From the NCBI GenBank assembly GCA_022820625.1, contig JAJEFE010000114.1:1-57588 (forward strand): a stretch of DNA of 57,588 bases, given 5' to 3'. The position numbers were made by a program, and so were the translations under genes. The DNA is from Gammaproteobacteria bacterium. GTDB lineage: Bacteria > Pseudomonadota > Gammaproteobacteria > Steroidobacterales > Rariloculaceae. The notes beneath the pieces are model-generated. The model did no database searches and had not been told where the DNA came from. It worked only from the letters and a program-made list of their open reading frames with translations. This document shows positions 34,307 to 42,870 of the stretch, piece by piece (the stretch's first letter is position 1; every line of letters starts with the position of its first letter).

Positions 34307-36202
34307 GTGTGCAGAATTACAAGAATATTGGCCGTCCTCCCATTGATTGCAGGTGCGCTCATGGCGAACTCTGATCCCAATGCGCAGGAACTCCAACCGA
34401 TACCCCGGCCGGCGCCGGAAAACGGGTTCCGGCTGGAAAAAAGCCGAATGGTGCCCATGAGGGACGGCATCCGATTGTCCACCGACCTTTACTTTCCCGA
34501 CGTGCAGGGCGACCGGTTTCCGGTGGTGCTGATTCGAACGCCCTACGACAAGAACCGGATGAGGGACGATGCGGACGGCGACGCCCACATGTTCGCCTCC
34601 CACGGTTTCATCGTCGCCACCCAGGACAGCCGCGGCAAGTTCGAGTCCGAAGGCATCTATTCTCCGCCCGCGGGCCAGGAGGCCGAAGACGGCTACGACA
34701 CGGTGGACTGGATCGCGTCTCAGCCCTGGTCCAACGGCCGGGTGGGCATGCACGGCTGCTCCTACCCTGCTGAAGTACAGGCGGCGACCGCCCCGCTGAA
34801 GCATCCGAACCTCACGACGATGATCCCCCGCAACGGCCCGATGATCGGCGCCGCCAACGGCCGCTATCGGTACTGGTCCGGGTTCAAGGGCGGCGTGCTG
34901 GATTTCGCGGCGTCGTTTCCCTGGTATTTCGAAACGGGCGTCAAGTACTCGTTCAAGCCGCCGCCGGGCCTGTCGGACGAGATCGTCGACAGGATCCGCG
35001 AATTCTACGATCCGACACCGTCTCGGCTGCCGCAGCCGGACTGGGAGCAACTCGTGTGGACGCTGCCCCTGGTGGACATCATGAACAAGGCGGGCGCGCT
35101 GCCGAACGATTTCCTGGAACTGGTGACCCGTGACTTCGGCGACCCCTGGTGGCACGACGTCATGGGTTACTACGACGGCACGGAGACGATCTCGGTACCG
35201 GCCCTTCACGTGAGTTCCTGGTACGACATCAGCGTCGACGAGACGATCTTCGAGTCTGGCTATTTTCGGGAGAACGCCACTACGGAAGCCGCCGCCAACG
35301 GCCAGTTCCTGATCCTGGCCCCGTCCACGCACTGCGCCTACGAGCAGGCTACGGAGCGAACGCTGGTGGGCGATCGCGATATCGGCGATGCACGCCTGGA
35401 CTTCTACTCCATCTACCTGGATTGGTTCGATTACTGGCTCAAGGGGATCGACAACGGGGTCATGGACGGCCCGAAGGTCAGGTACTACACCATGGGCCGC
35501 AATGAGTGGCGATCCGCGGATGAGTGGCCGCTGCCCGAGGTCCAGTACACCAACTACTACCTGCGGAGCGGGGGAGACGCCAACAGCCGCCATGGCGACG
35601 GCTGGCTTTCCACCGAACCGCCGGGGGACGAACCGGCGGACACGTTCGTCTACGACCCTGGGAACCCGGTTCCGTCGACGGGCGGACCGCGCGGCACGGA
35701 GTGGGGCACCAAGTCCGGCGCTGTCGACCAGGGACGAGTGGAGGTACGCCAGGACGTACTGGTCTACACGACACCGCCGCTGGAGACGGGGGTCGAACTT
35801 ACCGGTCCCATCACCGCGATCCTTTACGTGTCGTCATCGGCGAGGGATACGGACTTCACCGTCAAACTCGTGGACGTATACCCCGATGGAACAGCCTACA
35901 ACCTCCAGGGCTCGATCCTGCGCGCCCGCTATCGCGAAGGATTCATCAACAAGGTCTGGATGGAGGAAGGCGGCGTCTACGCACTGCAAATCGACGTCGA
36001 TGCCACGAGCAACTGGTTTCCGCCGGGGCACCGGATCCGGGTTCAGGTGTCCAGCAGCAACTTCCCGCTCTACGAGCGCAACATGAACACCGGAGGCAAC
36101 AACTTCGACGAGGTGGAATGGGTGGTGGCGGAGAATACGATTCACCACTCCGCAGAGTATCCTTCACACATTATTCTGCCGGTGATTCCGGACGGCGATT
36201 GA
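34307..36202 (+). CDS. Exported CocE/NonD family hydrolase (S15 X-Pro dipeptidyl-peptidase-like), 631 aa
   Basis: An alpha/beta hydrolase with a signal peptide (about 1-27). The nucleophile is Ser152 in MHGCSYPAEV (family GxSYxG, here ending Ala). The acid and base are plausible in SSWYDIS and STHCAYEQ. The C-terminal jelly-roll (residues about 400-630) is typical of S15 and cocaine-esterase-like proteins. The S15 family removes X-Pro dipeptides, so a peptide substrate would suit the surroundings, but esters or acyl compounds are equally known for CocE members. The GTG at 34307 is chosen because AGGAGGTGATC (34296-34306) is a near-perfect ribosome site just before it; the GTG at 34301 lies inside that site. 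Confidence 0.87.
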   Translation: MCRITRILAVLPLIAGALMANSDPNAQELQPIPRPAPENGFRLEKSRMVPMRDGIRLSTDLYFPDVQGDRFPVVLIRTPYDKNRMRDDADGDAHMFASHGFIVATQDSRGKFESEGIYSPPAGQEAEDGYDTVDWIASQPWSNGRVGMHGCSYPAEVQAATAPLKHPNLTTMIPRNGPMIGAANGRYRYWSGFKGGVLDFAASFPWYFETGVKYSFKPPPGLSDEIVDRIREFYDPTPSRLPQPDWEQLVWTLPLVDIMNKAGALPNDFLELVTRDFGDPWWHDVMGYYDGTETISVPALHVSSWYDISVDETIFESGYFRENATTEAAANGQFLILAPSTHCAYEQATERTLVGDRDIGDARLDFYSIYLDWFDYWLKGIDNGVMDGPKVRYYTMGRNEWRSADEWPLPEVQYTNYYLRSGGDANSRHGDGWLSTEPPGDEPADTFVYDPGNPVPSTGGPRGTEWGTKSGAVDQGRVEVRQDVLVYTTPPLETGVELTGPITAILYVSSSARDTDFTVKLVDVYPDGTAYNLQGSILRARYREGFINKVWMEEGGVYALQIDVDATSNWFPPGHRIRVQVSSSNFPLYERNMNTGGNNFDEVEWVVAENTIHHSAEYPSHIILPVIPDGD

Positions 36203-36343
36203 CGCGCGTGCGGACTTCTCGGTTCGGGGACGTGAATCGGTCATCCGCAAATCGATGAACAGCGGGGATGCTGCGGCACGGACGCAGCGGCATCGTAGTA
36301 AGGAACGCCACCACGGTTGCCGAAACCGTCCATAATAGCTACT

Positions 36344-36604
36344 ATGGCTCGAATGAATGAGATAACAGCCAAAGACGCCAAGAACCGCTTCGGCCAACTG
36401 CTCGATGCCGCGCAGCGCACACCCGTGCGTGTCACAAAGAACGGTCGGCCCGTCACGATAATGCTCTCGGTGCGGCACTACGAAAGGTTGCGCGGCGCGG
36501 CGTGGGAACGTCTGGCGGCGACCATGGACCGGATGAGCGAGGAAGGGTCCGGCAACAACCTGACGGACGCGAAACTCGATGCGCTGCTAGCGAATGAAAG
36601 TTGA
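36344..36604 (+). CDS. Phd/YefM-family antitoxin, 86 aa
   Basis: The N-terminal MNEITAKDAKNRFGQLLDAA, followed by RVTKNGRPVTIMLS, is the DNA-binding dimer fold of Phd/YefM antitoxins. The C-terminal acidic tail (SGNNLTDAKLDALL) would wrap the toxin. The start at 36344 (MARMNE) or 36353 (MNEITA) is plausible. It overlaps the following PIN-domain gene by 11 bases, the usual antitoxin-first layout. The pair lies between the S15 gene and the convergent M24 operon and seems unrelated to the metabolic genes. Confidence 0.88.
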   Translation: MARMNEITAKDAKNRFGQLLDAAQRTPVRVTKNGRPVTIMLSVRHYERLRGAAWERLAATMDRMSEEGSGNNLTDAKLDALLANES

Positions 36605-37013
36605 CCGGGCGGTCGTCGATACCAACGTACTGATCAGCGCTGCGCTCCGGGCGGAGGGGAAACCTCGCCGCGTTCTCAATGTCATCCACCGCTGTAATGG
36701 CGTACTGCTCTTTTCCGACGAAACTTGCCACGAACTAAGTAGCCGTCTTCGTCGCCCGAAATTTGACCGCTACGTCAGTCAATCGATCAGGGCCGTATAT
36801 CTTGCCCAACTCATGGCGGTGTCCGAGTGGGTATCGATCACGAACGCGAAATTGGGTTGTCGCGACCCGGATGACGACAAGTTCCTGGAGACGGCACTGA
36901 TCGGCGATGCAGATTGCATCATCACCGGTGATGGCGACCTCCTGGAGATGTCTCCATTTCACGGCGTTTCGATTTTGTCGCCTTCCGGCTTCCTGGACCA
37001 AACCGGGAATTGA
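36594..37013 (+). CDS. PIN-domain toxin (COG1569 type), 139 aa
   Basis: This is a PIN-fold ribonuclease. Acidic residues that bind Mg or Mn are visible: Asp9 in VVDTNVLIS, acidic residues in RDPDDDKFLETA and Asp in IITGDGDLL. In PIN toxins these cut RNA until neutralised by the antitoxin. It overlaps the antitoxin stop by 11 bases, so the two are translationally coupled. It is complete in length and shows no sign of decay. Confidence 0.88.
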   Translation: MKVDRAVVDTNVLISAALRAEGKPRRVLNVIHRCNGVLLFSDETCHELSSRLRRPKFDRYVSQSIRAVYLAQLMAVSEWVSITNAKLGCRDPDDDKFLETALIGDADCIITGDGDLLEMSPFHGVSILSPSGFLDQTGN

Positions 37014-37041
37014 ACCGACCCGGCGCGGACGGCGGCTCCGC

Positions 37042-38517
37042 TCAAGGCCTGACGCTATGGATCCCCGATACGGGTGGCGCGGCAAACTGAACGCCGCGCT
37101 CGGTGACGACACCTCTCTCGTGAAGGCTGCAGTAGTAGAAGTGCCTGCCTTCACCGAATTCAGGAACCGGTGAATGGACCATGTACTCGATTCCGAGTGT
37201 CTGGTGCATCGGGATCGTCGTGTTGAAATGCCACCGCGACCCCATGGGAGAAACACGCGGAGCAAGTATGCCCTTGCCTATGGCGTGCAGGTCCAGGTGG
37301 ACCTGGGTCCTGCCCGGGTCCAGAGTGGGGTCGAAAAGGTCCCGATCGATGTATGCATAGCCGGCGTCTTCCAGCTCTCGAACGACTATCTCGAGCGTCT
37401 CCCAGCCGGTCCTTCCGGGTACGATATTCTCCGCCAGAATCTCACGCACGCGAACGACATGCTCCCAGCTGCGACGGTACTCGGGCGGCGGCTCGGTCTC
37501 GCCCTCCCGGAGCAGATAGTAGGGAATCTGACCGATCTGAAATGCGTCCCCGGGCTGAAGCGGGGCGTCCATCATCTCCTCTTCCACGTGTCCCGCCTCC
37601 CGGGTCACGAACCAGCCGGCGCCCGCGTCGCTCAGCGTCGTGACGCCGGGAACGATCGAACCCAGGTCCCGTATCTCGCGTGGCCGGCCGGAGCCGCCGT
37701 ACACCACGATCTCCGCCATGACGCTGTTGTTCAGATAGTCGAGGATCATGTACTCGGCGGAGACCAGTCGGTCCGCGTACTCCGGTCCGAGTTCCTTCGA
37801 CAACTGCAGGTGATCGGCGTAGGAGACTCCATCCGTCAGTGACAGGGTGAACGTCTCCGAACCCTCGGCGAGCGACAACTCCTCAGCGTAGTTCAGCGCG
37901 ATGCGTTGGGGATCGCGCTCCGCCACGAACGCTCCGAGTCCCATGAAGCGATAGCCGATTTCCGTGTCGGGCACCCGGTCCGGATTGGCCTTCACGTAGT
38001 CCATGATCTCGTAGTTTTCCTGGTTGATGAACGGCGACTGGGGCCGGACGATGTCGTAGGCGCCCACGTCTTCGACCTCGCCCTCGAAGACCGTGCGTTC
38101 GATCCGGTCGCCGCCGCGATCCGTGAAGACCAGCACCGCGGCGTTGGTCCCGAACTCGTAGCGAAGCGGATCGGCGCTGTCGATGTTGCTGTAGTTGAGG
38201 CCGAGCCCCTCCAGCTGCCGTTGCTCGGTCCCGCTCCACGTCCATGGCCGGATTACGTGGATCCACATATCGACACCGTGGTCCCGCATGACCTGGGGCA
38301 GAATCAGGTCGAATTTCTCGCGGCGGATGTGGTCCAGCATCTCCGCCGTCGCGTACGGGTTGTCGGAGTCGAAGGCGGAGTAATAGGCATCGTTGATGCC
38401 CGGCATCGCTTCGGGATACTGCGCGCCGGCGTTAGCGCTGATACAGAGCAGGAGCGCAAGGAGCGAAATCGATCGCTCGGCACCGGGGAAACGAGTTGAC
38501 GCGCCGGACGGTGCCAT
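37042..38517 (-). CDS. Secreted M24-fold protein, degenerate metal site (operon gene 4), 491 aa
   Basis: A signal peptide (SLLALLLCISANAGAQ) is followed by a creatinase-like N-domain with LPQVMRDHGVDMWIHVI and VFTDRGGDRIERTVFEG. In the M24 domain, where the canonical paralogue has two metal Asp, this sequence reads QPGDAFQIGQIPYYLLREGE with neither. The His in LDLHAIGKG, the Glu in GIEYMVHS and the Glu in VVTERGVQF remain. The catalytic His seven residues after the first is Leu here. It is probably not a standard aminopeptidase P. It starts one base after the previous stop and is the last of four coupled genes downstream of the TonB receptor. The PIN toxin is convergent. Confidence 0.85.
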   Translation of the reverse strand: MAPSGASTRFPGAERSISLLALLLCISANAGAQYPEAMPGINDAYYSAFDSDNPYATAEMLDHIRREKFDLILPQVMRDHGVDMWIHVIRPWTWSGTEQRQLEGLGLNYSNIDSADPLRYEFGTNAAVLVFTDRGGDRIERTVFEGEVEDVGAYDIVRPQSPFINQENYEIMDYVKANPDRVPDTEIGYRFMGLGAFVAERDPQRIALNYAEELSLAEGSETFTLSLTDGVSYADHLQLSKELGPEYADRLVSAEYMILDYLNNSVMAEIVVYGGSGRPREIRDLGSIVPGVTTLSDAGAGWFVTREAGHVEEEMMDAPLQPGDAFQIGQIPYYLLREGETEPPPEYRRSWEHVVRVREILAENIVPGRTGWETLEIVVRELEDAGYAYIDRDLFDPTLDPGRTQVHLDLHAIGKGILAPRVSPMGSRWHFNTTIPMHQTLGIEYMVHSPVPEFGEGRHFYYCSLHERGVVTERGVQFAAPPVSGIHSVRP

Positions 38518-39831
38518 CTACCGAATCGCCCTGATTTGTTGCGGCAGCGGCGCCGGAAACTCCACTCCCCGCTCCGTAACCGTTGCTCCGTCGTGCATCT
38601 GGAGATAGAGCCGCTCGCCTTCACCCCAGGCCGGAACCGGCATGTGGATCGCGTAGGCGAGCGCGAAGGTGTGGTAGAGCGGTATCGTCAGCGCCCGCCC
38701 CCAGCCGGTTGCCGAGATTCGGGGTGCGTGCTCTTCGGATACGAGGCGCCCCTGAGCGTGGAAATCGATCCAGACCTGGGTCGCGTCCGAATCCGCAGTC
38801 GCGTTGTAACTGTTTTCCTCGATGTGGATGTAACCGGCATCCTCGATGCTCGCGACGATGGCGCCGAGGTTCTCCTCGCCCGTCAGGCCTGCGGCGATGT
38901 TGCGCCGGAAGATGTCCCGAAGCTCCATCGCCTGATCCCAGAGCCCGACTATCTCCGGCGGCACTTCCGTCTCGCCGTCGCGGAGCACGTAGCTGTAGAA
39001 GCCGTTGTGCTGGGCGAAGTCCATCATCTCGGCGCCATGGAAAATCCCCACCAGGTCCCCGCGCTGGATGACGTAGTCGCTGTTGTGCTCCTCGTTGATG
39101 TCGGGATTACCGACGTAGACGTCTCCGGACAGATCGCTCAGGGTCGTCTCTCCCGGCACGATGCGGTCGAACTGGTCCTCGATGACGGCGGTGTTGTCCA
39201 TGAGCAGCCGCCCATAGAGTGCAATCTCGGGCATCCCGCGGCCCGCCAGGAAATCGGCAATGAGGCGGTCCGCCGATACGATTCGCTCACCCAGATCTTC
39301 ATCGAAGGCCTCGGCGATGAGGGCAAAGTGAGCATCCGGAATCGTGTCGAGTTCGGGTATGTCGGAGTAGTTCAGGGCGATCCGGACGGGATCGCGTTCC
39401 GCGACGAAGGCCGCGATCTCATCCGCTCCTCCCATCACGTCGAACAATTCGGGATCGCGGCGTCCGCCGAAGGCCGCTCGTTCGATTCGCCCGCCGTTGC
39501 GATCGGTGAAGATGACGAAGCCCGGTTCGGAACCGAGTTCGAAGCCGAGGGGATCGTCCGGCCCCATCGCGTGAATCCACATATCGACTTCGTTGTCCCG
39601 CATGACATGGGGCAGGATCGTGTTGAGTTTCTCGCTTCGAATCAGCCGCATAAGGTCCGGCGCGGCGTCCGGCGCCCGGTATTGCGCAGAAAGACTCCCG
39701 GACAGAATCGCCAGACCAAGCGCCATGAACCGCAAGGGCAACGGCAACCTGGACCGCAGGCGTATGGCCCGACTCGACCGAAGAGTTACGGCCAGCCTGG
39801 ATCGCACACCGACAATTTCTGACAGCTTCAT
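38518..39831 (-). CDS. Secreted M24-fold protein, degenerate metal site (operon gene 3), 437 aa
   Basis: A signal peptide (RFMALGLAILSGSLSAQ) comes before the N-domain (LPHVMRDNEVDMWIHAM). The first metal Asp is replaced by Phe (GIFHG, canonical YVDWG) and the second by His (FAQH, canonical FATD). The usual Glu of the fourth ligand reads Ala (LAYAIH). Only the first His (DFHAQG) and the last Glu (VTERGVEF) are kept, so this is the most eroded member. Its stop is directly followed by the ATG of the next gene, and its start overlaps the preceding stop (ATGA). Confidence 0.85.
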   Translation of the reverse strand: MKLSEIVGVRSRLAVTLRSSRAIRLRSRLPLPLRFMALGLAILSGSLSAQYRAPDAAPDLMRLIRSEKLNTILPHVMRDNEVDMWIHAMGPDDPLGFELGSEPGFVIFTDRNGGRIERAAFGGRRDPELFDVMGGADEIAAFVAERDPVRIALNYSDIPELDTIPDAHFALIAEAFDEDLGERIVSADRLIADFLAGRGMPEIALYGRLLMDNTAVIEDQFDRIVPGETTLSDLSGDVYVGNPDINEEHNSDYVIQRGDLVGIFHGAEMMDFAQHNGFYSYVLRDGETEVPPEIVGLWDQAMELRDIFRRNIAAGLTGEENLGAIVASIEDAGYIHIEENSYNATADSDATQVWIDFHAQGRLVSEEHAPRISATGWGRALTIPLYHTFALAYAIHMPVPAWGEGERLYLQMHDGATVTERGVEFPAPLPQQIRAIR

Positions 39832-41351
39832 TGGACCACCTGAATTTCGTTGGACCGGTCAGGATAGGGAATCTCCATGCCGCGGCCCGTGAGTATGCCG
39901 CCATCATGGAAGAATCCGTAAACGTATTGCCCGGTGAAGTTGTTCCCCAGGTTCCATTCGGGTACCGGCACGTAGAACATGTATTCGACGGCGAACGTGT
40001 GGAACAGGGGCATGTTGATGTTCCAGTGCCATTTGGGCCCCATGGGAGAAATCCTGGGCGCGAGAATCCCCTTTCCTTCCGCGTGCATGTCGAGGTGCAC
40101 CTGGGTCTTGTGCGGCTCGTCGACGTACTTGTTGTATTCCTGGTAGTCCGTGTAGATGAAGCCGGCTTCTTCCAGCGCGGTGGCTACCAGCTCCAGCGCC
40201 TCACCTCCGGTCTGACCGACCCTGATGTGGTCCCGCAGAATCTGCTTGATTCGGCGATTCTCCTCGTTGTAGCGCCGCATGTACGCGGGAAGCCCGGTCT
40301 CGCCGTTCTGCAGGACGTAGCCCATGTACGGTCTGTCATTCACGAGATCGCCGCGCTGAATGACGTAGCTCCCGTCACGGCGCCAGTTGCCGTCCTTGTC
40401 GAACACGTCCGAGGCGCCGATATCGTCGAGAGTCGTCACGCCCGGCACGATCGCTCCGAAATCGGGTCCGCCGCTGCGCAACGCACCGGACGTCGCGTAG
40501 AGGACCACCTCGCTCACGACGCGCCTCGACAGGTAGTCCAGAATCAGCGACTCGGCGGAGACCATCCGGCTCGCATAGAGTTCGCCAAGCGCTTCCGACA
40601 GCTGCACGTAGTCAGTGTAGGAAATGCCGTCCGTCATGGCCATGGTGAACGTCTCGGAGCCCTCGGGCAGCGACAGGGCCTCGCCGTAGTTCACGGCGAT
40701 TCGCAATGGATCGCGTTCGGCGACAAACTCGCCCAGACCCGCGAATCTCAGGTCCAGTTCCGACTCCAGTACCAGATCGGGCTGCTCGAGAAAGAGATCC
40801 ATGAGCTCGTAGTTTTCCTGGCTGACGAAGGGATTCTCGCCAAGGACGAGATCGTAAACCGTCGGATCCTCGACCTCTCCTTCGAAGACCACGCGCTCGA
40901 CCCTCTCCCCTCCCTGGTCGGTGAAGACAAGAACGCCCGACTTCGTTCCGAACTCGAATCGCATCGGGTCCGTTCCACCCCAGGACCACGGGCGAATGAC
41001 GTGGATCCACATATCGATCCCGTGGTCCCGCATCACGCGGGGCAGGATCAGGTCGAAGCGCTCCCGCCGCACGTGGTTCAACATCTCTACGGTGGCGTAG
41101 GGGTTGTAGTCGTCAAAGATGCCGTAGTTGGCGTCAGTGATGCCGTGCATGACGTCGGTGTAGCGGTCCTGCGCGGATGCGGACGGTTGATACGCCAGGA
41201 GCAGGGCAAGCGGGGCCGCAGCACGCAATCGCCGGATAAGCTCCAGCCATCTGCGTCCGGCGCGTCCGGCCCCGGTCCGTGCGGGTACGGCCCGCGTTCC
41301 ACCGGTACAGCTTGGCCGGCATCCGGCAAACATTCGGCCCACGCCGGTCAT
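39828..41351 (-). CDS. Secreted M24-fold protein, degenerate metal site (operon gene 2), 507 aa
   Basis: The ATG at 41351 overlaps the stop of the previous gene (TGATG), which selects this start. The N-terminus is long and rich in Arg and Ala before a hydrophobic signal-like segment (APLALLLAYQPSASAQ), so the true start may be further in. Canonical metal Asp residues are missing (RGDLVNDRPYMGYVLQNGE), as is the final Glu (ILTGRGMEI). The His in DMHAEGKG and the Glu in AVEYMFYV persist. It shares the LAPRIS-type motif with operon genes 3 and 4, implying a distinct conserved subfamily rather than random decay. Confidence 0.85.
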   Translation of the reverse strand: MTGVGRMFAGCRPSCTGGTRAVPARTGAGRAGRRWLELIRRLRAAAPLALLLAYQPSASAQDRYTDVMHGITDANYGIFDDYNPYATVEMLNHVRRERFDLILPRVMRDHGIDMWIHVIRPWSWGGTDPMRFEFGTKSGVLVFTDQGGERVERVVFEGEVEDPTVYDLVLGENPFVSQENYELMDLFLEQPDLVLESELDLRFAGLGEFVAERDPLRIAVNYGEALSLPEGSETFTMAMTDGISYTDYVQLSEALGELYASRMVSAESLILDYLSRRVVSEVVLYATSGALRSGGPDFGAIVPGVTTLDDIGASDVFDKDGNWRRDGSYVIQRGDLVNDRPYMGYVLQNGETGLPAYMRRYNEENRRIKQILRDHIRVGQTGGEALELVATALEEAGFIYTDYQEYNKYVDEPHKTQVHLDMHAEGKGILAPRISPMGPKWHWNINMPLFHTFAVEYMFYVPVPEWNLGNNFTGQYVYGFFHDGGILTGRGMEIPYPDRSNEIQVVQ

Positions 41352-42733
41352 CAGCGAACCAGAAGCAGCCGATCCTGGGGCGGGTGCAGCCACTCGATAC
41401 CCCGTTCCGTGACCATCACGTTTTCTTCAATGGAAATATGAATCTTGTAGTCCGGGTCAGGGTCCGAGGGCGAGAAGATACGGTATTCGAACGACAGGAA
41501 GGCGTTCGGCCGGATTTCGTAGGCGGTCAGCTCCGGCCAGAGTTCAAATACTCCCGCCACCACGTCGTGGGCGAGGTTGCCCATGCCGTGCATGCCGATG
41601 TTGACCTCGACGCCGGGCACATCGCTTGCGGCCTCCAGATCCGTATACACAAACCCGGCATCCCTGACGAGCTTCTTGAGTTCATCGAGTTGTTCGCGGC
41701 CGGTCCTGCCGACACGCACATGACCGCGGATGATCTCCCGCACCGCCATCGCCGCATCCCAGGCCCTCAGCAGATCAGCCGGCGGTTCCGTTTCGCCCTC
41801 TCCCAGAATGTATGCCGTTCGCTTGAGGTCAGTCGCGAAGTTGTTCCTCTTGAGGCCCCAGTCCACATAGACCAGGTTCCCCCGCTGGATGACGCGCTCC
41901 ATGCCATTGCCGGAAAGTGCGTTGTATCCCGTGGACCCAGGCTTCACGAACCTGAGACCGGGGTACCAGGTCCGGCGCAGGCCCATGGCCTCGCGGTATT
42001 CCTCCAGCCATCGGGCGACGTCGTTGTAGGTGGTCTGACCCGGTTTGATCACCTCGTTGGAAAGGGCCCGTTCCAGCCCACGGCGCGTGATGTCGGCGAC
42101 CTTTGACATCTCGACGATTTCGCTCGCCACATGTTCCCCGTGGAAATCGGTCAGGAGATTCAGTGAGGAGACGAACCTCTCCACGTACCTCTCGCCGAGC
42201 TCCCTGGACAGGACGTTGTAATCCTTGTGCGACAGGCCGTCGGCCACGTGGACACCCTCTCCCTGGATGTTCTCCGGAACGATGTTAAGGGCGATTCGCC
42301 GTGGATCGCGCTCGAACACGATCGACTGTAACTGGCTCAATTCGCCCCCGTCAGCCCCCTCCATGATGGGCGGCAGAGGGTCGTAGGCGCCGCACAGCGC
42401 ACTCAGGTCGGATGAACCGGGACCGCCGAGGGTATACCGCTCCACGCGACCTTCGCCGCTGTCATAGAAGATGTAGATGCCCTGCCCGTAGGCGCTCTCG
42501 ATACCGAGATCGAGCATCAGGGGCTCAGTCCCGCGTCCGTGGTCGATGACGATCCACATGTCCACGCCATTGCGGCGCATGGCGGTGGGCAGTACAAGGT
42601 CGAATTTGTCCCTTCGAATGATGCAGGACATTTGCCACTGGGCCTGGAACGTCTCCATGGCCGGCTGAGCGCGGGCGCCCATGTGGGGAAATACAACCAG
42701 CGCAAGAAACGGCAAAACGGCTCGAACAAGCAT
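41351..42733 (-). CDS. Secreted M24 metallopeptidase with complete active site (operon gene 1), 460 aa
   Basis: This is a Xaa-Pro aminopeptidase- or prolidase-like enzyme with all five metal ligands: Asp291 and Asp302 (VYVDWG; FATDLKRT), His382 (MHGMGN), Glu416 (SFEYRIF) and Glu443 (MVTERGIEW). The catalytic His389 is also present (AHDVV). A signal peptide (about 1-23) places it in the periplasm or outside, unlike most members, which are cytoplasmic. It is the first of four M24-fold genes in tight succession, after a TonB receptor on the same strand. The likely role is release of an N-terminal residue before proline. Confidence 0.9.
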   Translation of the reverse strand: MLVRAVLPFLALVVFPHMGARAQPAMETFQAQWQMSCIIRRDKFDLVLPTAMRRNGVDMWIVIDHGRGTEPLMLDLGIESAYGQGIYIFYDSGEGRVERYTLGGPGSSDLSALCGAYDPLPPIMEGADGGELSQLQSIVFERDPRRIALNIVPENIQGEGVHVADGLSHKDYNVLSRELGERYVERFVSSLNLLTDFHGEHVASEIVEMSKVADITRRGLERALSNEVIKPGQTTYNDVARWLEEYREAMGLRRTWYPGLRFVKPGSTGYNALSGNGMERVIQRGNLVYVDWGLKRNNFATDLKRTAYILGEGETEPPADLLRAWDAAMAVREIIRGHVRVGRTGREQLDELKKLVRDAGFVYTDLEAASDVPGVEVNIGMHGMGNLAHDVVAGVFELWPELTAYEIRPNAFLSFEYRIFSPSDPDPDYKIHISIEENVMVTERGIEWLHPPQDRLLLVR

Positions 42734-42870
42734 GATTCAACCTTCGGTCCGGGTTCTCGCCAGACCAGGCACGAGCATCGCGCCTTGTAACGCGATGGTC
42801 GGACTCACCAACGGGCTTCGGAAGAGCAGGGTTAAGGCGGGCGCGTCCAGATACGCCGGCCTGCCCATCG

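Noticed and set aside
39831..41441. 536-aa plus-strand frame opposite the M24 operon
   Set aside because: Mirror of the M24 coding sequence, with no ribosome site or recognisable domain.
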